64,000 bases of DNA from Caviibacter abscessus (GCF_001517835.1 NZ_LOQG01000039.1:20305-84304), one strand, 5' to 3'. Numbered from the stretch's first letter, positions 19,614 to 29,322 are shown. Made by a program: numbers and translations. The notes: generated by a model from the sequence alone, not told the origin.

Positions 19614-20327
19614 TTAAATTCCAAATATCCATAAAATTGTAAGACCAAAAATATCTGCCAAAGCATGTGCTATAAAAAACGGAAAAAGATTTTTGTCTTG
19701 TGATTTATAATAAAACCAAAGCATATATATTCCATATACAATTCCTATACCTATAGCTACAATAATTCCCTGATATGTATGAAAACTTACACGAATAATT
19801 AAAGAAAATAAGATTGACCATTTTAATTGTTTGGGTGATACTGCAAGACATATACCTAAAAAATATATCTCTTCATAAATACCATTAAAAATAGCATATA
19901 TAACATCTGATACATTTTGATTTAAAAAAAATATACTTATTCTTCCAGGAAATGGTAAATTTTCTACGATAGGATTTGTAATAAATGAATATATATCAAA
20001 TACTAATCCTGAACCAATAAACAACAAAACTCCGTATATTATTGCTTTTAAGCTTAAATGAATGTTCCAAGTTTTAAAATTAAATTTTCTAATTATAAGA
20101 TAAAATATAGCTATTAAAAATAAAACTATCTGTTTTAATAACATCGTATAATTATCTAATGCTGTAAAAGTAGTCATTTCTTCTATAGTTGAACTTCCTT
20201 TAATAAGTTCTAAATAACATTGTGTCGATTCTTGTATTGCTGCTCCCCATAAAATAAAAGTTAAAATTAAAATATCAAACCATTTAAGTTTATCCGTTTT
20301 TTTCATATTTTTCCATTTATATACCAA
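19614..20327 (-). CDS. CPBP-family intramembrane protease-like protein
   Basis: 237 residues with about six to seven membrane segments. CPBP/Abi motifs are visible: EEIYFLG near residue 152, a His in RVSFHTYQG, and HALAD near the C-terminus. The usual first motif is EExxxR, and here the Arg position is Leu, so activity is uncertain even though both Glu and both His remain. Family members are type II CAAX-type proteases, often linked to peptide maturation or self-immunity. No bacteriocin gene is seen nearby. Its start overlaps the HAD gene by 11 bases. An internal start at the MKK that follows MVYKWKN is possible. Confidence 0.7.
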   Translation of the reverse strand: MVYKWKNMKKTDKLKWFDILILTFILWGAAIQESTQCYLELIKGSSTIEEMTTFTALDNYTMLLKQIVLFLIAIFYLIIRKFNFKTWNIHLSLKAIIYGVLLFIGSGLVFDIYSFITNPIVENLPFPGRISIFFLNQNVSDVIYAIFNGIYEEIYFLGICLAVSPKQLKWSILFSLIIRVSFHTYQGIIVAIGIGIVYGIYMLWFYYKSQDKNLFPFFIAHALADIFGLTILWIFGI

Positions 20328-21120
20328 ATATCACTTCATTAATTTTATTTAGTACACCTTGCTCTTTTGTGTGTCCTGCTATTTTATTTTCATCAAATAA
20401 ATCTTTTAATTCTTGTTTTGCATTTCCCATTATATAACCATGTCCTACATATTTTAGCATGTCATAATCATTATTTTGATCGCCAAATGCCATAGCCTCA
20501 TTTTTATCTACGCCATATTTGTTCAACACAAACTTAACTCCATTAACTTTATTAGCTTTTTCATTTAACACTTCTAAATAATTTGGTGTTGATCTAACTA
20601 TATAAATATTTGATATTCTACTTTCAATTTTTTTCTTTAATTCATCTAATACATCCGTTTCATCAATAAAAAGACACTTAATTGAAAATTCATTGTCATA
20701 GTCATCAAAATCTCTGATTATAAGACCTTGTAATGTTTTACTCATATAATCTTTTATATGCTCATCATATTTTTCAACATAAATAGTATCGTTATAGTAT
20801 AAATTTAAATGTACATTTTCTTCTCTTGAAATTTTTATAAGTTCTCTATATACTTTCTTATCAACTAAATTATTTAATAAAATATTTCCATTTACATCTA
20901 CAACAACAGCACCATTATATAATATTAACTCGTCTTTTATACCTAATGCTTTAGCAACTGGAACAGTTGAAACATATCCCCTTCCTGTTGCTAAATGAAC
21001 TTTTATCCCTTTTTCTTGCATTTCACTTATTCTTTTAATTAGGTCAGTACTTATTGTACTATTGTCATTATTTTGTAAAATCGTATCATCAATATCAAAA
21101 AAAACTCTTTTTATGTTCAC
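20317..21120 (-). CDS. Cof-type HAD-IIB sugar/nucleotide phosphatase
   Basis: 267 residues. HAD motif I is FFDIDDTIL, motif II the Thr of LATGRGY, motif III the Lys of EKANKVNGVKF, and motif IV GDQNNDYDM. The cap region between motifs II and III is of type IIB. The family hydrolyses small phosphorylated metabolites such as sugar phosphates or FMN; the substrate cannot be read from sequence. It lies four bases after the cysteine desulfurase and overlaps the CPBP gene. Confidence 0.88.
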   Translation of the reverse strand: MNIKRVFFDIDDTILQNNDNSTISTDLIKRISEMQEKGIKVHLATGRGYVSTVPVAKALGIKDELILYNGAVVVDVNGNILLNNLVDKKVYRELIKISREENVHLNLYYNDTIYVEKYDEHIKDYMSKTLQGLIIRDFDDYDNEFSIKCLFIDETDVLDELKKKIESRISNIYIVRSTPNYLEVLNEKANKVNGVKFVLNKYGVDKNEAMAFGDQNNDYDMLKYVGHGYIMGNAKQELKDLFDENKIAGHTKEQGVLNKINEVIFGI

Positions 21121-21124
21121 TTAT

Positions 21125-22243
21125 TTATTCTCCTTCACATATATTTTTTAAAGTATCAATTAAATATTTTATTTCTTCTTTTGTATTATATATACTAAAA
21201 CTTATCCTAACAGAAGATAATGCCTGTTTTTCACTAAGTCCCATATTAATTAAAGTTTGTGACGCTTTTAAACTTCCTGACATACATGCAGAACCTCCAC
21301 TTACATATATACCTCTCATATCAAGCATAGGTAATAATAGCTGTATATCTTGATTTTCTATTTGTATACTTATTATACTATTTACTCTGTTTTCACCATT
21401 TATTTTTATATAATTTAATTTACTTACTTCACTAATAAAATAATCCATCAAATCTTGTAGATATTTATTATCTTTTTCCATATTTTGAACACTTAAATCA
21501 AGTGCAAGTGAAGTTGCAAGAATGGAATTAATATTTTCTGTTCCAGCCCTTTTATTTCTTTCTTGGCTTCCACCATACATTAATTTTGATATTTCAATAT
21601 CATCTTTAATATACAGTAATCCTATGCCCTTAGGTCCATAAAATTTATGTGGTGATGCACTAAAACTATCTAATCCCAATTCATAAGGGTTAAAATATTC
21701 TTTTGATATTAATTGAACAGCATCACTGTGAAAATATATATTTTTACCTTTTATTAAATCAGAAATTTTATCAAGTGGTTGTTTCACACCAGTTTCATTA
21801 TTTACTGCCATTACTGTTATAAGTGCAGTATCATCACTTATTTGAGTTTTTAAATGTTCTATATCAATTTCTCCATTAGGCTTTATATTTATATACTTAA
21901 CTTTATATCCTTCTTTTGAAAGTTCATCGCAAAGTGTTAGTATACTTGAATGTTCTATACTTGAACATATTATTTCCTTTTTTTCACTTTTTAATAAAAT
22001 CCCTCTAATTGCAAGATTATTTGATTCTGTTGCTCCCGATGTAAATATTAAATCATTGGGTTTAATATTTAATTTACTGGCAATATTTTTTCGTGCATTT
22101 TCAAGTAAAGCTCTTGCATTTCTGCCATAAGTATGAACAGCAGAAGGATTTGCATAAACATTATTATAACTTTCACATAAAAAATCAATTACTTCTTGTC
22201 GCATTTTTGTTGATGCGGCATTATCAAAATATATATTTCTCAT
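21125..22243 (-). CDS. Cysteine desulfurase, NifS/IscS family
   Basis: 372 residues. PLP enzyme features: the N-terminal YFDNAASTK, TSGATESNNLAIRG, the cofactor Asp in FHSDAVQ, the Schiff-base Lys in SASPHKFYGPKG, GTENI, and the active-site Cys loop GGSACMSGS. It moves sulfur from cysteine to acceptors for Fe-S clusters or tRNA thiolation. No iscU or thiolase lies beside it, so the acceptor is unknown. It is three bases after ecfT. The short Cys loop resembles the group that often feeds ThiI/MnmA. Confidence 0.92.
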   Translation of the reverse strand: MRNIYFDNAASTKMRQEVIDFLCESYNNVYANPSAVHTYGRNARALLENARKNIASKLNIKPNDLIFTSGATESNNLAIRGILLKSEKKEIICSSIEHSSILTLCDELSKEGYKVKYINIKPNGEIDIEHLKTQISDDTALITVMAVNNETGVKQPLDKISDLIKGKNIYFHSDAVQLISKEYFNPYELGLDSFSASPHKFYGPKGIGLLYIKDDIEISKLMYGGSQERNKRAGTENINSILATSLALDLSVQNMEKDNKYLQDLMDYFISEVSKLNYIKINGENRVNSIISIQIENQDIQLLLPMLDMRGIYVSGGSACMSGSLKASQTLINMGLSEKQALSSVRISFSIYNTKEEIKYLIDTLKNICEGE

Positions 22244-22246
22244 TTT

Positions 22247-23074
22247 TTACCTCATAAATGGATTATAGAATCTTGAGCCATCTTTAAACGTAATATATAA
22301 ACAAAATATGACAATAATAAGTGTAACTATAATTGAAATATAGTCTGATAATCTCAACTCTCTATAACTATACCAAGTTCTTTTATTTTTTTTACCAAAT
22401 CCTCTAAGTTCCATAGCAGTACTTATATTTTCAATTCTTTCAATACTTGTAAATATTAATGGAAATAATATAGGTATGGTATTTGTTATTCTTTTTAATA
22501 AATTTTGTTTTGAAGAAAGTTCTATTCCCCTTGCTTCTTTTGTATTTTTTATATTATAAAAATCCTGTTGTATATCTGGAATATATCTAAACGCAATATT
22601 TATAGCATAACAGATTGAGTAAGGTACACCTATTCTATTTAAACTTGACCCAAGTTCACTTGGATCTGTTGTAGATATAAATATTAAAGCAACAGGTGCA
22701 ACAACCATATATTTTAAAAATACATTTACTTCATAAAATACTTGCTCCAATGTTAGGTCATAAATATTACCAAAATTAGTTATTTTTGTCATACTATGAT
22801 ATATTTTTACTCCTTCTTGTGGAGAAAAAATATAAATAGTTACAGTATTTAAAATTAAAAATATTAATATTACCCAAAAAACAAAAGAAACATCTTTATA
22901 TTTAATCTTTGAAATGTAAAGAACAATTAAACTGGATATCAACATAAAAAATAGGACATATGTATTATATGTCAACATACCAAGAGTTGACCATAATAAA
23001 AATATTACTAATTTTGTAACACCATTTAAGTCATGAATAAATGTCTTTTTATATTCATACCCGAATATTCTCAT
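22247..23074 (-). CDS. ecfT: ECF transporter transmembrane (T) component
   Basis: 275 residues with five to six membrane segments. The two coupling motifs of EcfT are seen as EARGIEL and ELRGFG (A-R-G type), which touch the ATPases. It forms the energy-coupling module with the fused ATPase upstream, overlapping it by 4 bases. It probably serves the S component two genes upstream. Confidence 0.88.
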   Translation of the reverse strand: MRIFGYEYKKTFIHDLNGVTKLVIFLLWSTLGMLTYNTYVLFFMLISSLIVLYISKIKYKDVSFVFWVILIFLILNTVTIYIFSPQEGVKIYHSMTKITNFGNIYDLTLEQVFYEVNVFLKYMVVAPVALIFISTTDPSELGSSLNRIGVPYSICYAINIAFRYIPDIQQDFYNIKNTKEARGIELSSKQNLLKRITNTIPILFPLIFTSIERIENISTAMELRGFGKKNKRTWYSYRELRLSDYISIIVTLIIVIFCLYITFKDGSRFYNPFMR

Positions 23075-24732
23075 ATTTTTAATCCTCTTTCATAGTTTAT
23101 AAAATTATATACAAAACTATATTCATCAATATCTAATTTTTTAGCCAATTTGTATAATGAAGGTATTTTAAGATTTGCTCTTTCAATAATATCATTATTA
23201 GCTAAAGTTTTTATGCAACTATCATTTGAAATAATACAACCATCTAATAAAGTAATAGCTCTGCTTGTATATTCAAGCATTAAATGCATATCATGTGTTA
23301 TCATTATTATAGTAATACCCAATTTTTCATTTATACTTTTAATAAATTCCATTATTTCAAGGTAATGAACATAATCTTGTGCGGCCGTTGGTTCATCTAA
23401 TATAAGTATTTTAGGATTTGTAGCTAATATACTTGCAATAGTAACTCTTTTTTTCTGACCATAACTAAGTGATGATATTGGCCAATTTCTATACGGATAA
23501 AGTCCACATATTTTAAGTATGCTATTTACTTTTTCACTAATTACTTTTTCTTCTTCTCCTTTAACTTTAAGTGAAAATGAAACTTCTTCATTTACTAAAT
23601 TTTGAGAAATCATTTGATTTGGATTTTGCATCACATAACCTATCATATCTCCTCTTTCCTTTATAGAAAAATTTGATATATCATAACCGTCAACAAATAT
23701 TTTTCCTGTATAATCTTTTTCAAATCCACATATAATTTTAGCAAGTGTACTCTTTCCTGCTCCATTTTTTCCAACGATACTTATTATTTCAGATTTTTTT
23801 ACTGTAAAATTAATATTTTTTAAAACTTTTTTATCTGTATATGAAAATGAAACATCTTCAAATACTAATATATCTTCTTTTTTTATTTCTTTTTTAGGTA
23901 TATCTATACTTTTATACCAATTTGTAACTTTTTCTTTATATAAATTAATATCTATATTATCAAGTTTACTTGGCATTACTCTCTTCTCAATATTAACACC
24001 GCTATACTTCATTGCTGTTATATACAAAGGTTCTCTTATACCTATTTTAGGTAATATGTTTATCGCTATTATTTCGTCTATATCTCCATCTGCAACTATA
24101 ATTCCATCATCAATAACTATTATTCTATCTAAATCTATAAACAAAACATCTTCTATTCTATGTTCTATTATTATAGTTGTTGCATTTGTTCTTTTATGTA
24201 CATCATTTATTAATTTGATTGCATCAATACCTGTTTTAGGATCTAGATTTGCAAGAGGTTCATCAAATAAAAGTATATCTACATCTTCTATTAAAACTCC
24301 GGCAAGAGCCACTCTTTGTTTTTGACCTCCTGATAAATTTTGAGGTTTTGATAGCAAAAAATCACTCATATCTACAAATGAACTTATTGTTTTTACCTTA
24401 TTAGTCATTTCATTTTTGTTTATACAATCATTTTCAAGTGCAAATGCAATGTCTTCACCAACATTCATACCAACAAATTGACTATCGCTATCTTGAAGTA
24501 TAGTTCCTATATTTTTTGAATTTATTTTTACTTCTCCAGTTATAGTACCTTTATATACTCTAGGTATTAACTTATTTATACATTTTGCAAGAGTACTTTT
24601 TCCACATCCTGATTTACCAACTATTAGTATTTTTTGGCCTTCATATATATCAAGATTTATATTTTTTAAAGTTGGATTTGCATTATTTTTATAACTAAAA
24701 GTAAAATTTTTAAATTCAATTATTTTTTTCAT
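23071..24732 (-). CDS. ecfA: ECF transporter ATPase, two fused nucleotide-binding domains
   Basis: 553 residues, two ABC ATPases in one chain. Domain 1: Walker A GKSGCGKST, signature NLSGGQKQRVA, Walker B LLFDEPLANLD. Domain 2 (from about residue 290): GKNGAGKST, SLSYGQKKRVTIA, LILDEPTAAQD. Such fused proteins replace the EcfA1-EcfA2 pair. It energises import of a vitamin-like solute with ecfT and the S component. It lies two bases after the S-component gene. Confidence 0.92.
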   Translation of the reverse strand: MKKIIEFKNFTFSYKNNANPTLKNINLDIYEGQKILIVGKSGCGKSTLAKCINKLIPRVYKGTITGEVKINSKNIGTILQDSDSQFVGMNVGEDIAFALENDCINKNEMTNKVKTISSFVDMSDFLLSKPQNLSGGQKQRVALAGVLIEDVDILLFDEPLANLDPKTGIDAIKLINDVHKRTNATTIIIEHRIEDVLFIDLDRIIVIDDGIIVADGDIDEIIAINILPKIGIREPLYITAMKYSGVNIEKRVMPSKLDNIDINLYKEKVTNWYKSIDIPKKEIKKEDILVFEDVSFSYTDKKVLKNINFTVKKSEIISIVGKNGAGKSTLAKIICGFEKDYTGKIFVDGYDISNFSIKERGDMIGYVMQNPNQMISQNLVNEEVSFSLKVKGEEEKVISEKVNSILKICGLYPYRNWPISSLSYGQKKRVTIASILATNPKILILDEPTAAQDYVHYLEIMEFIKSINEKLGITIIMITHDMHLMLEYTSRAITLLDGCIISNDSCIKTLANNDIIERANLKIPSLYKLAKKLDIDEYSFVYNFINYERGLKI

Positions 24733-24734
24733 TA

Positions 24735-25283
24735 TTAATCTTCCTTGGTTAAGTTATTATTACCCGCTTTAGATTTTGAATAATATTTTATAATTATAGT
24801 TCCAATTACTAAAACTGTAAACGAATTTACTATAAATGAAATTATACCTTGAAAATATACTTTATCTAAAGGTTCTTTATACATTAATATATCCAACGTA
24901 GGTGCTAAAAATATCCAACATACTGAATTTGCTATTATTTGAATCCCATTAAAGTATATTATATTTTTAATATCAAACAGCTTATTTTCTACGTCAAGTT
25001 GTTTATAAAATAATCCAATTAATAGTCCTAATGCTCCATCTGCAATAACCCAACTCCACCATATTGAACCCCATTGAAAAGCATCAGCAAGAGCATGTCC
25101 TAAAGTACCAATTGAAAATCCTACAATTGGACCAAATACTATACTAAAAAACGATAGTATTGCTATTCTTGGTTGTATACTTGTGTTAGGTACACCTGTA
25201 GGAATAATTAAATATGATAATACAATAAATAATGCTGTTCCTATTCCTATTGCTGTTATTTTTTTAATTGATAATAACTTCAT
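24735..25283 (-). CDS. ECF transporter S component, UPF0397 family
   Basis: 182 residues, about five to six membrane segments. It matches the UPF0397 pattern: KITAIGIGTALFIVLSYL, PTGVPNTSIQPR, FGPIVGFSIGTLGHALADA, WGSIWWSWVIADGALGLLIG. S components bind the transported substrate. This family's substrate is not settled; database names call it riboflavin-type. The DUF62 gene 12 bases upstream suggests a solute linked to S-adenosylmethionine, adenosine or methionine metabolism, but that is inference from context. The lysine-rich tail is cytoplasmic. Confidence 0.85.
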   Translation of the reverse strand: MKLLSIKKITAIGIGTALFIVLSYLIIPTGVPNTSIQPRIAILSFFSIVFGPIVGFSIGTLGHALADAFQWGSIWWSWVIADGALGLLIGLFYKQLDVENKLFDIKNIIYFNGIQIIANSVCWIFLAPTLDILMYKEPLDKVYFQGIISFIVNSFTVLVIGTIIIKYYSKSKAGNNNLTKED

Positions 25284-25295
25284 AACCTATCTCCT

Positions 25296-26129
25296 TTATT
25301 TTTTAAATGATATTTTCCAATTTATTCCGGTTTTAATATTATATGCTTTTGCAAATGAACCTTGGTTTATTGCAAGTCCTATATTATTTAATGAGTTTAT
25401 ATATATTAAAGGTTCTCCTATTCTAACATCCGAAAAACTTGTTTTAAAATAAATAAAATTTTGATAAAGTACTCTATCTGAATGAGTAATCGTTACTTCA
25501 ACTTTATCTCCAACTGATATATTTAATTTTTTAAAATCTTCATAAGGTATATTTGACCAAAGACTTCCATATCTTACATCTAACACATCAATAGTCCCCG
25601 TTACCTTATTTTCTTCTATAATAGGTGAAACTGTTTTAAGCTCTATTATACTAGATACTCCTATTTTAGGTCCTATTTCTTCAAATTTAATTTTTCCTGA
25701 TGCAAGTCTTGCACCAGTATATGCATATACATCACGTCCATGAAAAGTGTAAGATAATTCTTGGATGGGTAAATGATTTTTCGTTTCTTCAAGAAGCCTT
25801 ACTTCTTCAATTCCAAGCATTTTTTTGACATGTGTTAAAGTTCCATTATCCGGAGTTACAATTAACTGTCCTGTAGTTGTTTTTACGACAACACTTCTTC
25901 TACTACTTCCAACACCTGGATCTACAACTGATACAAAAACACTTCCACTTGGCCAAAAAGATATAGATTGAATTAATCTATATGATGCTTCCCATATATC
26001 ATATTGTGGAATATCATGTGTCAGATTATATATTTTTAAATTTGAATCTTGACTATATGCTACACCATGCATTGCTGCAACAGCTCCATCACATACACCA
26101 AAATCTGATTGAAAAATTAAAGCATTCAC
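25296..26129 (-). CDS. DUF62 SAM hydroxide adenosyltransferase (chlorinase/fluorinase family)
   Basis: About 277 residues. Family motifs: FQSDFG at the start, SVVDPGVGS, TPDNGTLT, and FHGRDVYA. Known bacterial and archaeal members hydrolyse S-adenosylmethionine to adenosine and methionine. I chose GTG at 26129 (MNALIFQSDFG) because GAGGTGAT stands at the right distance before it; an earlier GTG at 26138 falls inside that ribosome site. It is the first gene of the run that continues with the ECF transporter, which makes a salvage role likely. Confidence 0.85.
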   Translation of the reverse strand: MNALIFQSDFGVCDGAVAAMHGVAYSQDSNLKIYNLTHDIPQYDIWEASYRLIQSISFWPSGSVFVSVVDPGVGSSRRSVVVKTTTGQLIVTPDNGTLTHVKKMLGIEEVRLLEETKNHLPIQELSYTFHGRDVYAYTGARLASGKIKFEEIGPKIGVSSIIELKTVSPIIEENKVTGTIDVLDVRYGSLWSNIPYEDFKKLNISVGDKVEVTITHSDRVLYQNFIYFKTSFSDVRIGEPLIYINSLNNIGLAINQGSFAKAYNIKTGINWKISFKK

Positions 26130-26146
26130 TATAATCACCTCATTTT

Positions 26147-26155
26147 ATTATATCA
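26147..26155 (-). promoter_or_regulatory. Extended -10 promoter of the DUF62-ECF operon
   Basis: Minus strand TGATATAAT, about 17 bases before the chosen start codon. This short distance fits a very short leader. The -35 region is T-rich and weak. I saw no SAM riboswitch in the space available. Confidence 0.45.
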
Positions 26156-26194
26156 AAAATATATAAAAAAAAGAATAAAAATTAATAAATAAAT

Positions 26195-26217
26195 CAGTTC
26201 AGCTAATTGCTGAACTG
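26195..26217 (-). terminator. Terminator after the aldolase gene
   Basis: Perfect inverted repeat CAGTTCAGC, loop of 5, GCTGAACTG, starting ten bases after the aldolase stop. The minus strand downstream is T-rich but interrupted (ATTTATTTATTAATTTTT). Confidence 0.65.
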
Positions 26218-26226
26218 CTATAAAAT

Positions 26227-26880
26227 TTATATAGTAACTTTACCATCCTCATTAAACACTTTTATTGCATTTAATGCTATTTGTTTATCAATCATTTGAA
26301 CTAAAATATCATACGGAATTGTCGCTGTGTGTGCCCCATTAACTAATGAATCAACTACTTGATTAGAGTTTTTAAAACTTGCAGCCAATATTTTAGTTTT
26401 TACGTTTCTATCATCAATAAAAGTTCTTATTTTACTTATTTCAAGAATAGAATCAATTGAATTATTTTGCATTCTGTTTACATATGGTGCCAAATAATCA
26501 CAACCTGCAACAGCTCCAAGTATTGCTTGATCTGACGAATAAACAGCCGTTCCTAACACTACTCTACTACTATCTTCTTTTTTTATTTTTGATACAGTTT
26601 CAAGCCCTGCAAAACTTAAAGGAACCTTTAAACTCAATTTAAATCCTATTTCTTTTTCAAATTTTTTTAAATTTTCAAAATCTAAAATCATTTCTTCAGA
26701 AGTTTCACCTAAAAGTTGAATAAATAATTCTTGAACTCCAAGTGATAATATTTCTTTTATTTGTTCTTTTCTATTTTTATTTTCTTTTTTAAGTATAGTA
26801 GGATTTGTTGTTACTCCTTTTATTACACCCGTTTTTAATGCTTTTTCTATTTCAATTAAATTCGCAGTATCAATATACAT
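26227..26880 (-). CDS. fsa: Fructose-6-phosphate aldolase / transaldolase-like
   Basis: 217 residues, the length of the short FSA/TalC group (not the 320-residue transaldolase B). Key parts: MYIDTANL, VTTNPTIL, the Schiff-base Lys in LSLKVPLS, GAVAGCDYLAPYVNRM, and LAASFKN. Known E. coli FsaA/FsaB cleave fructose 6-phosphate-type ketoses, including 1-deoxyfructose 6-phosphate, to glyceraldehyde 3-phosphate plus a ketone. It follows the glycyl radical enzyme by 17 bases, the same pairing as fsaA-ybiW and fsaB-pflD in E. coli, which argues for the aldolase role over transaldolase. Confidence 0.88.
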   Translation of the reverse strand: MYIDTANLIEIEKALKTGVIKGVTTNPTILKKENKNRKEQIKEILSLGVQELFIQLLGETSEEMILDFENLKKFEKEIGFKLSLKVPLSFAGLETVSKIKKEDSSRVVLGTAVYSSDQAILGAVAGCDYLAPYVNRMQNNSIDSILEISKIRTFIDDRNVKTKILAASFKNSNQVVDSLVNGAHTATIPYDILVQMIDKQIALNAIKVFNEDGKVTI

Positions 26881-26897
26881 TATGCCTCCTAAATTAG

Positions 26898-29309
26898 TTA
26901 CAGACTTTGTTCTGTTCTTTCTATTATATCATCTTGAGTTTTCTTAGATAAAACATTAAAGAACGCTGAATATCCTGCAACTCTTACTATTAAATCTCTG
27001 TGTTTTTCTGGATTTTTTTGTGCATCTCTTAATGTTTCTCTTGAAACAACATTATATTGAACATGAAATCCATTTAATTTATTAAAGAATGTTCTAATTA
27101 ACATAATAAGCTTCATTTTATCCTCTTCATTTGAAATAGTTTGAGGATTAACCTTTTGATTTAACAGTATTCCTCCTGTTATATCCATAACAGGTAATTT
27201 TGATATTGTTTTAAATACAGCCGTTGGTCCATTTATATCAGCATTATGACAAGGTGCACAACCTTCAGCAAGAGGTTCTCCTGCAAATCTTCCATCAGGT
27301 GTTGCAAGTGTTCCAAGTCCTTGACCTACATTTGCAGATATTGATGATGTTCCTGCATAATAATTTCCACCTATAGGACCTCTACCAAATCTGGTATTAT
27401 TGTATTTTTTAATTTCAACTATATGTGAATCATATGCTTCTCTTATTAAGCTATCAACATAGTCATCATCATTACCATATTTATGTGGATTTTCAAGTAA
27501 AATACGTCTAACTCTAGCTCCTTCTTCACCTTCAAAATTATTCATAAGAGCTTGCCACAATTCTTTTGTAGTTATACTTTTATCTTCAAATACACATTTT
27601 TTTATACAAGATAACGAATCTGCTAAGTTTGCAATTCCTACTTGTAAATCAGATATCATATCATAAACAGCTCCACCTTCTTTTAAGCTTAAACCTCTGT
27701 CTATGCAATCATCTACTAATGCAGAACATAAAACATCCATAGTTGTTTTTTCAAGTGTTCTGTCAACTGATGTATCCATTATTACTTGTTCTCTTGTAAA
27801 TTGTTTTATTATATTGTCCCAAGCTTTTTTCATATCATCATAACTTGTGTAATCAGTAAATTTACCTGTACCTTCCATTAATTTTTTACCGGTTTTAGGA
27901 TCTACTCCATCATTCATAGCAATAAGTAAAACTTTAGGATAATTTAAAAAGCTCATACCTGTACATCTATATCCCCATTTTGCAGGAACAGCAACTTCTA
28001 CACAACCTATAGCACTATAATTATATGCATCTTCAACTGAAACACCTTTATCTATTAAAGATGGGATTATAATCTCATCAGAATTAAATGCAGGCATTCC
28101 TGTTCCAAGTTTCATAAGTTCTATAGCTTCTTTCATAAATCTATCATCAAGTCCTGCATGATATCTAATTGTTAAATTAGGTTGAGGTAAATGCACTTGT
28201 GCATCTGATTTTATTATCGCATATGTAAGTTCATTTACTGCATCTTCACCAAATTTTGTTTGTCCTCCTATAGTTACATTTTGATAAAGAGGACTTCCTG
28301 CTGAATATTGAGTATGACTCCAAGATCTAATTTTATTTATAGTATATGTCTTTATCCATAAGTTTGATAATAATTCTATAGCTTCATCTTCACTAATTAC
28401 ACCTGATTTTATATCGTTAATATAGAAATCATATAAATACTGGTCCATTCTTCCATATGAAAGTGAGTGCCCATTACTTTCAATTTGTAATACTAAATGA
28501 ACTATCCATATTGATTGAATTGCTTCATAAAAGTTTTCTGCTGGCTCATACGGAACTTTATCCAATGTATTAGCTATTCTTTGTAATTCTTTTTTTCTTT
28601 TTTCACAATCAGTTTTTTCTATTAATTCTCTTGCTAAATCTGCATATCTTTTTGCAAATTTAACTGTTGCTTCAATAGTTGTTAATATTCCTTTATAAAA
28701 ATGCATTTTTTCTTGATTTTCATAAGTTGACATATCAAGTTTTTGCGTTGCTTCTTTAGTTTGTTTTTCAAAACTCTTAAGTCCTTCTCTTATAAGTCTT
28801 GAATAATTTACAGATAAATGAGCATCTCCTGCTGTAATATTTCCTTCAGCTTTAATTATACCTAAATCATAGAATAATCTACTTTCTTCTGGCATTGCAG
28901 AAAGAGCTATTTCTTTTACTGTTTTACCTTTCCAAAATGGAGCTATATCACGTAAAATTTGTTTATTTTCTTCAGTTATAAAAAATACATCTCCATCTCT
29001 TTTTTCAAATTTATCTAATTCATCAATAACCCAATCCATTGCGTATTCAGGAAATATTGGTGCTGCACAATTTGAAGAAGCCTGATTTCCTGCTAGTAAT
29101 GATTCATCTTCTATGTATATACTCATATTAGATAATATATTTTTTAACATTTCAGCTCTTTTTATAGCTAAAGGCATCGCTGCATATTTATCATAAGCTT
29201 GTGTAGTATAAATTGCCCTTTCAACGCATACCATTCTTTTTGTTTCTAATACATCATTTCTGTATTTATTCATTCTGTCTGTTAAGTTTCCAAAATAATT
29301 GTTACTCAT
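26898..29309 (-). CDS. Glycyl radical enzyme, GCVE dehydratase/lyase type (YbiW/PflD-like)
   Basis: About 803 residues. The C-terminal glycyl radical loop is RVAGYSAFF near residue 778. The active-site thiyl Cys lies in SAIGCVEV near 437. Cys followed by x-Glu marks C-O-cleaving lyases and dehydratases and excludes true pyruvate formate-lyase, which has Cys-Cys. The start at 29309 (MSNNYFG) is chosen because AAGGGAGG stands just before it; a longer frame from 29333 would overlap the regulator's stop. Context (FSA, PTS, DeoR, own activase) matches E. coli YbiW and PflD, reported to open 1,5-anhydroglucitol/mannitol 6-phosphate. The substrate here is inferred. It is an oxygen-sensitive cytoplasmic enzyme. 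Confidence 0.88.
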   Translation of the reverse strand: MSNNYFGNLTDRMNKYRNDVLETKRMVCVERAIYTTQAYDKYAAMPLAIKRAEMLKNILSNMSIYIEDESLLAGNQASSNCAAPIFPEYAMDWVIDELDKFEKRDGDVFFITEENKQILRDIAPFWKGKTVKEIALSAMPEESRLFYDLGIIKAEGNITAGDAHLSVNYSRLIREGLKSFEKQTKEATQKLDMSTYENQEKMHFYKGILTTIEATVKFAKRYADLARELIEKTDCEKRKKELQRIANTLDKVPYEPAENFYEAIQSIWIVHLVLQIESNGHSLSYGRMDQYLYDFYINDIKSGVISEDEAIELLSNLWIKTYTINKIRSWSHTQYSAGSPLYQNVTIGGQTKFGEDAVNELTYAIIKSDAQVHLPQPNLTIRYHAGLDDRFMKEAIELMKLGTGMPAFNSDEIIIPSLIDKGVSVEDAYNYSAIGCVEVAVPAKWGYRCTGMSFLNYPKVLLIAMNDGVDPKTGKKLMEGTGKFTDYTSYDDMKKAWDNIIKQFTREQVIMDTSVDRTLEKTTMDVLCSALVDDCIDRGLSLKEGGAVYDMISDLQVGIANLADSLSCIKKCVFEDKSITTKELWQALMNNFEGEEGARVRRILLENPHKYGNDDDYVDSLIREAYDSHIVEIKKYNNTRFGRGPIGGNYYAGTSSISANVGQGLGTLATPDGRFAGEPLAEGCAPCHNADINGPTAVFKTISKLPVMDITGGILLNQKVNPQTISNEEDKMKLIMLIRTFFNKLNGFHVQYNVVSRETLRDAQKNPEKHRDLIVRVAGYSAFFNVLSKKTQDDIIERTEQSL

Positions 29310-29322
29310 TATGCCTCCCTTA

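Noticed and set aside
26139..26226. SAM riboswitch before the DUF62 gene
   Set aside because: The space holds only a terminator for the aldolase gene and an extended -10; there is no room for a SAM aptamer and no conserved blocks.
26898..29309. Pyruvate formate-lyase
   Set aside because: The active site is GCVE rather than the Cys-Cys of PFL, and the neighbours are FSA and PTS genes, not formate metabolism.
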